A stretch of DNA of 64,000 nucleotides from Galerina marginata (GCA_023014335.1 JAECYW010000006.1:372001-436000); one strand, 5' to 3'. Shown: positions 11,203-22,270, numbered from the stretch's first letter. Translations and numbers: made by a program. Notes: generated by a model from the letters alone, not told the origin.

Positions 11203-11893
11203 TAGCCTCGTGACCGGCCCATCTAAAAGAGGAAACAAGAACCCGGAGGGTTTCCTCGATAGAGGGCCTGGTGAAACTCGTCTGAAATTAGTAGGCAATC
11301 CCTTATCACTCCGGCGATCAGCCGGCATCGTTCGTCGTTTCCTAATAAAGGCAACGACATCAAAACTGATTCGTTTTGGGAATGCATCTCACAAATTCCT
11401 TTGCGCTTTACCCTCTCCCTCCATATTTCCCCACAATACATATTCTAGATACATTAGAGAGACTCTCATACAGGTAATTCTCTTAAAAAATTGAAGTTCT
11501 GGCTGAAATTTGGAAGCAAGCGGCTCTATTGCTACGAAGTGTCAGATGAGGGTTGAATGGGTCATTTCTGTCACATTTCTGTCTATTTTTCAGATGTTTA
11601 AGGCTATGATCTATCAATAAAAAGTTTTTAAAGATATCTGTGTGGTACAAGTATATTGAAGAGGACGATATTTGCACAGCGCTCTTGAGCCGATTCAAAG
11701 CGTCTTGAAATAAAAATAGAATTGATGTCGTTGCCTCTATTAGGAAACGACAGACGATGCCGGCTGATCGCCAGGCCTGATTTCGATCATAAGGGATTCA
11801 CTGCTAATTCAAACTCAGTTATGCCGGTCCCTCTATCGAGGAAACGCTTTGCGTTCTTGTTTCCTCATTGGGAAGGGACCGGTCACCGGTCTA
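11203..11893. mobile_element. MULE-like non-autonomous fold-back element with 9-bp target duplication
   Basis: A 691-bp element bounded by TAG...CTA. Long terminal inverted repeats of about 160 bp (11203-11361 and 11724-11893) match closely, sharing GAGGAAACAAGAACG/C, TTTCCTCGATAGAGGG and CGATCAGCCGGCATCG. The flanks carry the same 9 bp, CTAAATGAC, at 11194-11202 and 11894-11902, exactly 700 bp apart. Long TIRs with a 9-bp duplication are the signature of Mutator-like elements. The interior (11362-11723) has no transposase, so it would have to be mobilised in trans. Confidence 0.8.
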
Positions 11894-11940
11894 CTAAATG
11901 ACGAGCGCATCTCGAGTCCCCAATCCAATCAAATCAGGCA

Positions 11941-12363
11941 TGAAAGAGTGAATAGAAATATGAACTCAGTGTCAGTCACGGAAAGGTGAATGACGGCTAA
12001 TATATTGGACTACCTGAAAGAGTGAATAGAAATATGAACTACAGGTAGTCAGTATCAAAGTAAGTAATGTAGATATAAAGATGCTCACCTCAGTGTCAGT
12101 CACGGAAAGGTGAATGACGGCTGAGGTGGCAGAGAGAAAATGTCCGTGTATATGTGAGAAATGCGATAGGAGTGAATTGGCCTACGGCCGAAGGGGCGTA
12201 ACTAAGGTGGTCAGATGAATGAGAGGGCGTATGGTATAAAGCCGAATGGCTGTGAGGGCGTACGCTATAATAGGAAGTAAATAACAAATGCGGAAGTAGA
12301 TAAGGAGATAAAAATAGAGATACGTAGCAGCAATGAGACGAGTCCAGGAAGCCTCTCTTAACA
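11941..12363 (-). repeat. 3' LTR of the Copia element
   Basis: Ends in TG...CA on the plus strand. Two segments occur twice inside it: the 26-mer beginning TGAAAGAGTGAATAGAAATA and the block beginning CAGTGTCAGTCACGGAAAGG. The LTR therefore contains an internal partial duplication that is shared by both LTRs. Confidence 0.95.
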
Positions 12364-12374
12364 CTCCCCCAGGC
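12364..12374 (-). other. Polypurine tract
   Basis: On the element strand GCCTGGGGGAG lies immediately before the 3' LTR, as expected for the plus-strand primer. Confidence 0.7.
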
Positions 12375-12384
12375 TTCCGTAATC

Positions 12385-15300
12385 CTAGGCGTTGGAAAAA
12401 ATGCTGCGGACGATTTGTTGGTGTATAACTCGAGGAAGGGGCTTAGTGAGAATGTCGGCGAGATTTTCGGCAGATGGGATATGAACCACTTCGATATCTC
12501 CCTCGTCGACACGTTCCCGAATGTAATGGTGACGGATGTCGATGTGCTTCGCTTTTGAATGCCCTTTGTGGTTTTCTGTGAGTGCAATCGACGACGTGTT
12601 ATCACCATAGAGCTTGGCTGGGATTTCCTGGGGCAATCCAACCTCGCTCATAAAAGAAAACATCCACATCGCCTGCTGCGCGGCGCGTGCAAGTGCCATA
12701 TATTCCGCCTCCATCGTCGAAAGGGATACAGTGGGCTGGCGCTTCGAACTCCAGGATACCGCTCCCCCGGCCATATTGAAAATGTAACCAGACGTCGAGC
12801 GACGAGTATCGAGGTCGCCAGCATAATCGGCGTCAACATATCCAAATGGTTTGAGTCCTCCCTTGGATCCGCGGTGGTAGGTAATTCGGTAGTCGAGAGT
12901 ACCCTTAATGTATGCGAAAACGTGGAGCATAGCGTTCCAGTGCTCGCGTCCTGGGTTCGCCTGAAACCGTGAAAGAAGGTTGACTGCAAAAGATAGGTCA
13001 GGTCGAGTAGCTCCTTGTGCCCACATAATAGATCCCAAAGCTTCGTTGTACGGTTTGTCCTTCATGAAGATACGGTCTTCTTCGGTGCGAGGGGAATTGA
13101 GAGTGGAGAGATTTATGCCAGCTGGTAGGGGGGTAGGTTTTGGGTTGCAGTCCTGCATTCCGAAACGCTCGAGAATTTGCTCAAGGAAAGCGCGCTGCGA
13201 AATCGAAATTGCGCCTGTGGATTTGTCGCGGTCAATACCAATACCGAGAATATAAGATGGCTCCCCCAAATCCTTGATCTCGTAGCAATTCCCTAGCTCC
13301 TCCTTCGCAATTTCCCCACCCACGTGTGTCGACGAAGCACCCAGAACATCGTCCGTATGTGTTCCTGTAAGGGTGAATCCATTCTCGTCGACGCGGTGGC
13401 GAATGCATGGGTCCGCCTTTGACTCGTAGTATCCTAAACCTTTGTACGCGCGTCCAAGAATTTCCGCCCATTCGTACGCGCCGTTCATGGTGCCGTAAAT
13501 TGTCTTGAGGGTGATGTTGACGCTTCCTTCCTCCCCCTCCTTGACGAAACCTGGCGGCTGCTCCATGTAGACAAGGAACCTATTGTCAGTGTTTAGGTAT
13601 GCGGAGACATAGTCGACCTGCCAAAGGTGAAGGCCGAGTTGCGCCGCAATCGCAATGATTATACGCATAGACTCGAGACGTGGAGCGGAGGCATAAGTTT
13701 TGTCAAACTCAAGACCTGGGATCTGTGTAAACCCTTGAGCCACGAGCCGAGCCTTACGTTTCTTGATGCTCCCGTCGGCGTTGTATTTATTCGCGTAGAC
13801 CCATTTCGATCCAACAACGTGTTGATCCTTTGGACGTGGAACGAGCCTGAATACCTGCATCTTCTCCATCGTCGCCATTTCCTCCTCCATGGGTCCCCAC
13901 CAGAGATCTGGACGTTCCATAGCCTCCTTATAATTCCTAGGTATATAAGAATCTGCAGTTGTAGCCATGAAAGCAACGTATCCATCCAGTTCCGCGTTGA
14001 GTTCCTCGAAATCAGAAAACATAGCGCGCGGCCTTCGAGAATTCGTCGCCCAGTCTTCCCCTGAACCACGGGCTTGGTTCACCATCTGTTCGGAAGCACG
14101 CGAATCACGTATTGCGGACGTCGGTACGGAAACGCGTGTGGATCGTCGAATGGGTAGGGGCTGAGTTGGCATGTCTTGGTGAGGAATTACAGGTGCAGGG
14201 ACATTGTTGGCAGGAATTTCCTGAGGTATAGCGTGTGGGACGTCAGTCGCGCGGTGTCGAGGGGCAATGGGGTTGGCGTCATGTAGCAGTTGACCACCAG
14301 CGGGGAGAACGTCGAGGTCGGCGGGCAGCGCATCGGGAAAAACTTCGAAATCGTCGTTGGTTTGCACGTCGGACAAAGTCCGATGTCCGGTGCCTTCCTC
14401 GAAAATTACGTCACGACTCCGGATTACCTTTCCCGTATTCCGATCGTATAATTTGTATCCGTCCCGGCCGTAATACCCGATTAGGGCGTATTTAATTGAT
14501 GCGCGATCGAGTTTTGATGGCTCGGTTTCTCTTGGCACCTTGGCGTAGGCATCACATCCGAAAGGGCGAAGGTGCGAGACATTCTGCCTTTCCCCCGTCC
14601 ACTTCTCTGCAGGAATAACCCCAGGATGCCTCGCGGAGGGGATCAAGTTCCTCGTGTCGACTTGGTAGTGGGCGGCGTCAGCCCAAAGTGTTGGAGGTAA
14701 GTTTCCATCGGATAGTGCACACCTAACACCTTCGATTATAGTCCGATTTGAACGTTCCGCGACGCCGTTTGAGGAGTGGGCATACGGCGTAGTTGACTCG
14801 ATGACTATGCCGTGTTCTCGGCAGTAGTCCTTGATGGCTTCTGTGCAGAAAGCCTGGTCGAAACGTAAGCGCTTGAGTTTCTTCCCTGTTTGACGTTCTG
14901 ATTCAACGTGGTAGGCCTTGATTGTTTTCAGGAGGACATCGCCTGACTTTTCCGAAAGGTAATAATCCTTACGGTAGGAGCTCCCCCCATCCGTGAAAAG
15001 CATCATGTAATAGGCTCCCCCCAAGGATCGAACTCGTGCTTTCCCCCAGAGGTCAATGTGGACGCGTTTCAGCACTTCGTCCTCTGGTTCGACGTCGACG
15101 TCGTATGGGCGCGTCGTATGCTTCCCATAAATGCAGTCCTCACACAAACCTGGCAGCGGATCGCCTTTTATAACGTTAAATCCATCTACCAATCCCTTGC
15201 TGGCGAATTCGCGAAGTCCCGATATGCCTGCATGTCCAAATCGCCTATGCCATACATCAAAAGTTGTAGGTTTATCGATGGACTTTGCGACCATAGCGTT

Positions 15301-16767
15301 AGGTGTGTCGAGAACGTCGAGAACGTACATCCCCTGACTTCGCTTTCCAGTTAGGACTTCTTTACCGCTTGGGTCCAGGAATCGAACTTTCTGCTCCCCG
15401 AAAACAATTGAGAAACCCGCGTCGTCGAACCTCCCAACAGATATAAGATTGGCTGATAGGTCGGGGGTATGTAGAGCAGAGTTGAAGGTGAGTTGAGTAC
15501 GCTTCCCATTCGACTCGAAGATTTTACTGACTTCCCCTTTTCCGTCAATCTTAAAGTTCGAGCTTTGGTTAGCGCCCTTTCCTTCGAGCGGTTTAGGCAA
15601 TGAGGTGTACTGGGAGAAATCCTGCCGGTCGGTGAAACAATTGTCGCTGGCGCCAGAGTCTGCATAGGTGGGTTTCGTCTTTGGGTCAATGCCACGCGGT
15701 TGCGCTGTCAAGGCGGTTACATCGTGTTCGCTATTGCTGTCCGCGAGGTGGGCGCTTATTTCTCTGACTGTAATTATCCCCCCGTCACAGTTCAGTTCCT
15801 CGACATCCTGCGGGAGAGTGGCCATCAGTGCGTAGGCTTGATCGACTGTCGCAATGTTCGCGCTGACTGCTGCTGTGTTTGTTGAGGGCATACCAGGCGC
15901 ATTCGATGAAGACCCAGAGGCTCCACCCCTTTTTCCGAAACCTGGGGGAAACTGTCCCTCCTTTCCGCCGCCTGTCCAGTAACAATCATCAATAAGATGA
16001 CCGCGTCGCCCGCAGTTCTTGTTGACGCAAATAAGAGGGCTACGGGGTTTCTGGTTTCGGTGTGTATTGGCCTGGAGTGCTACGGTCGTAGTAGCAGGAT
16101 TTGTGACAGATCCATTTCGGGTGAGTCTGGACCAATGCATCGTAAGGCGGGTTATAATATCAGCCGAAGTTTTAGCATCATATAAGGTTACGACGGTGCT
16201 ATCCCAGGACGTTGGAAGCGATGACAGGAGGATCATGCGAAAATCAACATCCGTAATATTCGCTCCAGCTGCATTTGCTTTGGTCCACTTCGTACGGAGG
16301 TCCGAAATATGCGCATGGAGGTCTGCGCCCTCAGAAAGCATGGTCGTTCGGAGCTCACGCTGGGCATTTACAAGGGCGAGTTCGGAGGTGACGTGGTATT
16401 GGTCGGTAAGTGACTTCCAGGCTTCCGCAGCTGTTCCATCGAGCTTAATGCCCAAACCGACGGGGTTTTTAACGTTGTAGATGATCAACCCCATCGTCCA
16501 AGCATCGCGAATCTCCCATTCGTCTTCGGATGGTGTCTTAGACATCCAGGCAGTCGGTTCAGGAGGCAAGGAAATATTTGCTGCGTTGGCTGTGGGTACG
16601 GTGGGTGGTGTTGTAGGTGGTTTTGTAATTGTCCCTTCGAGGTATCCGCGAGCGCCGCGGAGACGAGCTGCGATGGTTATTGCATTATTCCATCCAAGCC
16701 AGTTCGTGCCGTCGAACTTGTTCTCGTCCGTAAAAATAGGGGGGTTGTTAGATGTAGTGCTCGCCAT
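12385..16767 (-). CDS. Copia gag-pol polyprotein, 1,460 aa, intact
   Basis: One frame from the ATG at 16767. Order of parts: gag (UBN2-like, residues about 1-230); a zinc knuckle near 246-262 with CX4CX4HX4C spacing instead of the usual CX2CX4HX4C; aspartic protease with YADSGAS near 367; HHCC pre-integrase domain; integrase core with D (HIDLWG, about 571), D (RLRFDQAFC, about 633) and E (GVAERSNRTI, about 671); reverse transcriptase with QVDYVSAYLN (about 1052) and GTHTDDVLG (about 1138); RNase H with DADYAGD (about 1315), STMEAEYMAL and the C-terminal ENLADILTKPL motif. The YVDD box of most Copia enzymes reads HTDD here; both catalytic Asp are kept. Gag and pol are in one frame without a recoding signal. 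Confidence 0.95.
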   Translation of the reverse strand: MASTTSNNPPIFTDENKFDGTNWLGWNNAITIAARLRGARGYLEGTITKPPTTPPTVPTANAANISLPPEPTAWMSKTPSEDEWEIRDAWTMGLIIYNVKNPVGLGIKLDGTAAEAWKSLTDQYHVTSELALVNAQRELRTTMLSEGADLHAHISDLRTKWTKANAAGANITDVDFRMILLSSLPTSWDSTVVTLYDAKTSADIITRLTMHWSRLTRNGSVTNPATTTVALQANTHRNQKPRSPLICVNKNCGRRGHLIDDCYWTGGGKEGQFPPGFGKRGGASGSSSNAPGMPSTNTAAVSANIATVDQAYALMATLPQDVEELNCDGGIITVREISAHLADSNSEHDVTALTAQPRGIDPKTKPTYADSGASDNCFTDRQDFSQYTSLPKPLEGKGANQSSNFKIDGKGEVSKIFESNGKRTQLTFNSALHTPDLSANLISVGRFDDAGFSIVFGEQKVRFLDPSGKEVLTGKRSQGMYVLDVLDTPNAMVAKSIDKPTTFDVWHRRFGHAGISGLREFASKGLVDGFNVIKGDPLPGLCEDCIYGKHTTRPYDVDVEPEDEVLKRVHIDLWGKARVRSLGGAYYMMLFTDGGSSYRKDYYLSEKSGDVLLKTIKAYHVESERQTGKKLKRLRFDQAFCTEAIKDYCREHGIVIESTTPYAHSSNGVAERSNRTIIEGVRCALSDGNLPPTLWADAAHYQVDTRNLIPSARHPGVIPAEKWTGERQNVSHLRPFGCDAYAKVPRETEPSKLDRASIKYALIGYYGRDGYKLYDRNTGKVIRSRDVIFEEGTGHRTLSDVQTNDDFEVFPDALPADLDVLPAGGQLLHDANPIAPRHRATDVPHAIPQEIPANNVPAPVIPHQDMPTQPLPIRRSTRVSVPTSAIRDSRASEQMVNQARGSGEDWATNSRRPRAMFSDFEELNAELDGYVAFMATTADSYIPRNYKEAMERPDLWWGPMEEEMATMEKMQVFRLVPRPKDQHVVGSKWVYANKYNADGSIKKRKARLVAQGFTQIPGLEFDKTYASAPRLESMRIIIAIAAQLGLHLWQVDYVSAYLNTDNRFLVYMEQPPGFVKEGEEGSVNITLKTIYGTMNGAYEWAEILGRAYKGLGYYESKADPCIRHRVDENGFTLTGTHTDDVLGASSTHVGGEIAKEELGNCYEIKDLGEPSYILGIGIDRDKSTGAISISQRAFLEQILERFGMQDCNPKPTPLPAGINLSTLNSPRTEEDRIFMKDKPYNEALGSIMWAQGATRPDLSFAVNLLSRFQANPGREHWNAMLHVFAYIKGTLDYRITYHRGSKGGLKPFGYVDADYAGDLDTRRSTSGYIFNMAGGAVSWSSKRQPTVSLSTMEAEYMALARAAQQAMWMFSFMSEVGLPQEIPAKLYGDNTSSIALTENHKGHSKAKHIDIRHHYIRERVDEGDIEVVHIPSAENLADILTKPLPRVIHQQIVRSIFSNA

Positions 16768-16850
16768 AGTATAGCGTGTAGTGTATGATGTGGAAAGTAT
16801 GAATGTAATGAGCCGTCGAGCTCGGTGACTTGTTCTTCCAATGAGTTACA

Positions 16851-16867
16851 GCCCGGGGCCCATAACC
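16851..16867 (-). other. Primer-binding site, half initiator-tRNA type
   Basis: Directly against the 5' LTR. On the element strand it reads GGTTATGGGCCCCGGGC. It is complementary not to a tRNA 3' end but to the anticodon stem-loop of initiator tRNA-Met (GGGCCCAUAACC type). This is the half-tRNA priming used by Drosophila copia and Ty5. Confidence 0.7.
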
Positions 16868-17290
16868 TGAAAGAGTGAATAGAAATATGAACTCAGTGTC
16901 AGTCACGGAAAGGTGAATGACGGCTAATATATTGGACTACCTGAAAGAGTGAATAGAAATATGAACTACAGGTAGTCAGTATCAAAGTAAGTAATGTAGA
17001 TATAAAGATGCTCACCTCAGTGTCAGTCACGGAAAGGTGAATGACGGCTGAGGTGGCAGAGAGAAAATGTCCGTGTATATGTGAGAAATGCGATAGGAGT
17101 GAATTGGCCTACGGCCGAAGGGGCGTAACTAAGGTGGTCAGATGAATGAGAGGGCGTATGGTATAAAGCCGAATGGCTGTGAGGGCGTACGCTATAATAG
17201 GAAGTAAATAACAAATGCGGAAGTAGATAAGGAGATAAAAATAGAGATACGTAGCAGCAATGAGACGAGTCCAGGAAGCCTCTCTTAACA
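16868..17290 (-). repeat. 5' LTR of the Copia element
   Basis: 423 bp, same sequence as the other LTR by eye. As the element reads on the minus strand, this copy should hold the active promoter. Confidence 0.95.
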
Positions 17291-17349
17291 AGGCAGGCTT
17301 CTCGCTCGAAAGGGTTGTGGAAAGGGCCTTGAAACGCTACATGAAAGCT

Positions 17350-19295
17350 TCAAGTCAGAAAAGCATAAAATTTGAGATTTTCGGAATAGCAAACCTCCAA
17401 TTCTTTATGAGGAAGTTTCGAGAAAAACGCCGCAAACTCTTCCACCGTACCATGATGCTGCTCAACCCATTCTTTGGCGCAAAGGTTCCTTGAAGAATGT
17501 CAGTACTGACATACTTGTGGTGCACAGCATGTACCTTGGGGTGATCGAGTGCTTGTTGACTCGCATCTTATTAGGTCGTCTCGAGGGTTTCTGAGTATCT
17601 TCTTGAGGTAACTCTTCAACACCTTGCAAAGAAGGCAAGCCAGAACTATGTTGGCGCAAGTTTTGAGTTGGATTTACAGCCAAGTTTGAGAAAGAGGAAG
17701 GTGGTGTCGGCGCAACAGCGAACGGTTTGTTAATCTTGATGACAAAATTCAGCAATTGAAGAGAAACAGCAAACAGCTTAAATATAACCTACCGTAAACT
17801 GATGATGGGGACGTACATCAGAGCCGGTCAAGAGGGATGGATCCACTGTAAGGAATTGGTGTCCAGCGGTGACCTCAGGCTGTCCCTTTGCGAACTTGTA
17901 GTTAGATTAAAAGAAATGCGTGCATAGTAAACTCACTATGGCCCGTTCAGACCTAGCAGGCGTATTGGGAGTAATATTGATTTGCGGGACCTTGAGCTAG
18001 CAATCAGACACGGCTTAAGAACTAAATACAGTGCTCGAAAACATACCGAATCTGGCAAGTTTACAGACAAGGCATCCACCGACGTTAGCTTACTTGTACT
18101 CGCCAAAACCCTTGTCTTCTTATGAGAGGAATCGTCCTTCGAGTCTTCGTCCAATAGCCGTTTTATTGAGGTCTTCCCTTTGGTTTTTTCCGTCCCCACT
18201 TTGTTTATCCAGTGTGTTCGCCATTGGGAGTAAATCTCACCGGCGATCTGCTCGCTTTTCCAGTCCAGATCGCACAAACCTACCTCGGGAAATCTTGCTA
18301 CCATTTGACGGTAATAATCGCTACGGCTTGCCGCATCCACTCCTTCCACCCAGCTATGGAACACTTTACCGTCCAATGCAAATCCAACAAAGACCGACCT
18401 AGCAAAGCGACGTATTTCCGTCGCTCTCCAGCCATCAATAATGTTACCGTTCTCAAGTTGGAGATAACGCATCTTGACGTTCTCGCCCTGCGAAGCCCGC
18501 CCCTTGCCTCGCTTGCCTTTAGGTACACCGCTAGACTGCTCGCGAACACCCACGCCTTCATCTCCATCATCGTCGTCATCAAATTCATCAGCACCCTGGG
18601 CCTTGACAGGGGCATCATCAATAGCGGTAATTCTTCCTTCTGCCAGAGCGGCCAAGTACTCGTAGCGAAACCAGTATGTGATCTTGGGGTAGTCTTCGCG
18701 CTTCAGGACAACATATTCGGTAAAGGAGGAAGGGACCCGTGCAACCAGGTGTTCATATGCCTCTCTAGAGTTAAGAATTAGTAAGTTAGCCAACCTTGTG
18801 ATACAGTAATGAATACATACTTTAGCGCTGAGTTTTTGGTCTCCAGTAAGTCACACTTCTTCACAAGTCTGGTATGCTCTTGATGCATCTCGTTGAATCT
18901 TGCTTGAAGCGAGCGATATTGCTCAATGGGTACAAGAGCCGGTTCAGCTTGACGATTGGACCATCCAGACTCAACAGAGGATGTTGAAGTTGATGTTGCC
19001 TTTAGGATACTTTAAAGATTGGACAGAAATAAGTGAGTTTTGAATGACATACCGTATAATTGTCAAAAGGCAAATTTCTGTGAGGGACTGAAAACTGAGA
19101 TGAACTCGACGTGCCAATGCTTTCTGATGTAGACAGCTGTGATGGTGGTCCTTGCGAATGGTCGGGGAAAAAGAGTTGGCTATTCCCAGCCCGACTTCCA
19201 AAGCCAACTAGGTGCTCCCCCATAGCAGCCATAGGCGACAAAGCAGGGTTTGCGCCTCGAAAGTTCGGTTCAAAACTGTGGCCAGAAGGGTGCAT
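17350..19295 (-). CDS. Unknown 546-aa protein, seven exons
   Basis: A hand-built model on the minus strand. Exons: 19053-19295, 18821-18999, 18047-18764, 17937-17996, 17793-17894, 17535-17734 and 17350-17488; introns are 42-58 bp with GT..AG ends; the total is 1,641 bp, in phase. The start is the ATG at 19295 (MHPSGHSFEPNF). Residues about 85-140 form a charged helix. The third exon holds the conserved-looking core (VFVGFALDGKVFHSWVEG, then LCDLDWKSEQIAGEIYSQW), preceded by an Asp-rich run. The last exon ends EEFAAFFSKLPHKELE...YAFLT. No domain that I recognise; no membrane segment or signal peptide. It seems intact. The Copia element lies 60 bp beyond its stop, so transcripts may end in or near the retroelement. 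Confidence 0.7.
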
Positions 19296-19511
19296 GAACA
19301 CAAGAAGGAAGCACGCCTTGACTCACGTTTGTTCGGAAATAAGACTGGTGACAAATTACATAATCATCGTCAATCGTACAAAGCAGCTTACAAGACAAGA
19401 GACAAGTATATGAAAGTTGAAAGTCCTTCAAAGGCGGTCGACGGGAGGCAAGACGTAAATTTACAACAATGTGAGAAGAAAATGATCAAGCAGGAACCCC
19501 TTCTCCAGATC

Positions 19512-22270
19512 CTACGCATCAACAGAGTCTGCCCACCGAGAAAGCGGCCGCACGATAGCAGGATGAGGAAGGCGCCGTTGGCTGTTCCTGACATCAACTC
19601 GAGAGATCTTGAAGGGGTATTTGCTTTCATCACCAGGAGCTCGAGAGCGAGAGCGCTTAGTAACCCGAGCATAACTGGCTGGCATTTCTTCAGGATGGTT
19701 GGTGGATAAATCGGCGAGGGCTGCTTCGAGGATCTCCCTAAATGACTTGTGGGAGGCAGAACTTGGCTGAAATTGAGACGGTCCGGGCCACGTAGCAACT
19801 ATGAGACGACGAAGGTAAGGAGAGAAGGGCTTCCAGTACTCGGGGAGGTAACTCAGAATTTCCCTGTCGAACCAAAGCAAATCTATGGCTTTATCCTTGT
19901 AAAGCTGTTCACGATCAATTTCGTTGTACCATCGTGCAAGAGGAACATGCTCTTTGGGTGCACGAGTTTGGCCACAAGGTCCTACAATGAAGGTGACAAC
20001 ACCGAGAATTGTGTAGAGAAGTGACTCGAGGTCCTCCGCTGGACCGTGGATATATTTGCCCGAGTTCGTTTTGTCTAAAGACGCAAGTGTCATGAAAGGT
20101 AAGGTTCCCTAAAACAACAAAGAAATGAGTATGAAGACAGAATAATTCAAGGAATAGAGGGGACGCACTGAAGTTTTGTCCAGGAGAGTGCCGAGTTTAC
20201 GAGCGTAGTCATAATCTATGACGACGCCGGTGACCGGAATATCTTCCGTCACCCCTTCCACTGGAGCTATGAATGGTGCTTGTGCCGTCGCCAAACTGCC
20301 CCGAGTAGATGATCCAGTCGACTCCTTGACATCCGTCGAGTCTGAGGGTGGGCGAGAGGGGGGGTTGCGATAAATCACGATGTTATTAATACTTAGATCA
20401 CCATGTACTATGTTGCATTTACTGTGGAGGTAGTCGAGCCCTGAAAAGCGGTTGAATAATTAAATAGCCTTGATGTTAAATACTAGGACTTACAGTTAAC
20501 GCAGTCCAGGATAACCTTGACGAATTCTATACGAGACCGAAAAGACGTTAAGGGATCCCCAACAGGACCAGTCACCACCCGACGGTGAACACGTTCAGAG
20601 GGTTTCGCGACCAGTTTTCCTCTTCGTGGGTTGGTCGAGTCACCCATCTCCTCTCCCACAATGAATCGCGGATGCATCGACGATAAACTTGACGAATCTT
20701 CCCTGAGAGCGTCCCTGATCAATGAGAGCGTGTTGATTTCAGAAATTCCATGCGAAGTCAGGATCCAGGCGTCCTTGAGGATGTGGAAGTTCTTGTCCTC
20801 ATCTTGCACAAGGAAGACATGGGTGCCGCGGCCGACAAGGACAAGAGAAGAGTGTATATGCTTGATGACCTTAAACTCCCGTCCTTGACACCTGATCTTG
20901 GTGACGTCACCAGAGATGGGGTCTATTGTCATCGAGGTGTCGACGCCAAGGACTTCTGGGCTGGCGTAGGAGAGTGCGAATACTATGCGAGCAAGGGAAA
21001 CACCCTCGTACCCACTAATTTTGTACCATTCAGTTAAACAGACACCAGCTCGATCAACCAACACAAAGGAAAACTCCACGTTGTTGCCAGTGCCGCGAAG
21101 GGCAAGACCAATGACAAACCGGCGGAAAGGTTGGGCCTCGAACATTAACGCCGCTTTCTCAAGAATCTGTTGTAGTATGCTGGTACGTGGGGCAGACGAC
21201 GACACTTCCACAATCGCCTCAACATGGTGCCATCGGGGCCGGAGCTGGCCATCCTTGAGAAAATGACGGGTGTTTCTATTCATTAATATGATGTCAGGCT
21301 TCCGGAGACGATACCCCCCGGTAGGTCCTTTGTTGTGTGAGACCATACTGAAGGAGCGGTCTGCTGCACCTTTGATGACGAAGCCCTTTCTCTCGGCGCC
21401 ATTGTTAACCCCGGTGTCATTGCTATCGGCCACTGGCCGCCGTTCGTCGACATCTTCAGCCGTATAGGCGCCTGCAAACTCGTTCAAGTTACGTTCCTCC
21501 GAGTCCTGCGAGTTAGACTCCTCCGAGCCCTGCGAGTCATACGCCTCCGAGTCCTGCGAGTTAGACTCCTCCGAATCCTTTGAGTTAGGCCCCTCTTGAA
21601 TCAGCCCGTGGACGAGGCCAAGGGTGTGCCGCAAGTGGTTAAGCCAGTCTTGAACTGACTGCTCCACCATATTGTTTGCCGGAAAATGCGAAAACTTCGC
21701 CTGTGCTTCATCCCAACATTCATGAAGTTGGCCGTTCGAGTATGCTTCAAGTTCGTTGAAAGGTACTGGGAGGACTTTATCGGGGAACACTGCCTTTTCG
21801 ATCCAGTCTCGATTTCCCTGGGTTGTGGGGAAGTCGGTGGCAAGGAGGGTGTTAGCGATAGTGGCGTTGACCTCCTTGTGCAGCGGCTCATGGTTTGCAG
21901 TAGTCGAGTAGTCGTCAAGTTGAGTGTTTTCAGAAGATGGAAATTCCTTTGAGATGTATAATGCAAAACGAGCTGGTTGAAAAAGAGTGGTAAGGAAAGT
22001 GGGAACTGGGAAGGTGGGATGATAGTAGCGAGCTTGTAGGTCAAGCGTACTACTAGAGAGCGCTTTTCTTCGGGAAGCCTCCGCGTAACCGGCCTCTCCA
22101 GTTATGGCCCGAGGCATGTCAGTAAGATCGCACGGCAAAGGAGAGTAGTCCTCAGATACAGGGTCGTCCAGGTAATCAAAATCAGAGGTGCTGAAGCAGG
22201 TGGTATCGAGAAGAATCTCTGCTTTTGTCAGAGGCCCACGAGTCGTGAAGAATGGCCACGGAGAGGGCAT
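19512..22270 (-). CDS. FunK1-type fungal protein kinase, 881 aa, three exons
   Basis: Exons 20494-22270, 20169-20440 and 19512-20108; introns of 53 and 60 bp; 2,646 bp in phase. The start is the ATG at 22270. The N-terminal half holds the FunK1-specific region, with a run of SNSQDSEE-type repeats near residues 225-260 and the strand-rich core (GYRLRKPDIILMNR; RPRWHHVEAIVEVSSS). The kinase C-lobe is clear: catalytic loop HGDLSINNIVI near 605-615, metal-binding IDYDYARK near 668-675 in place of DFG, then GTLPFMTLASL. About 45 residues are inserted between catalytic loop and metal site. FunK1 kinases are greatly expanded in mushrooms and have been linked to multicellular growth; substrates are unknown. 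The frame is open, so it may be active. It starts right next to the end of the Plavaka transposase on the same strand. Confidence 0.9.

Larger units (their letters stand above)
11941..17290 (-). mobile_element. Complete Copia (Ty1-type) LTR retrotransposon
   Basis: A 5,350-bp element on the minus strand. Both LTRs are 423 bp and I found no difference between them by eye. Both flanks carry AGGCA (11936-11940 and 17291-17295), a 5-bp target duplication. It contains a single uninterrupted gag-pol frame, a primer-binding site next to the 5' LTR and a purine tract next to the 3' LTR. All parts for retrotransposition look intact, so the insertion should be recent. It sits 60 bp downstream of the stop codon of the 546-aa gene and 39 bp beyond the MULE-like element's target repeat. 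Confidence 0.95.

Noticed and set aside
18765..18820. Start of the 546-aa gene at the codon near 18793
   Set aside because: That codon is TTG and lies inside a well-formed intron with a CTAAC branch site; upstream exons in phase reach an ATG at 19295.
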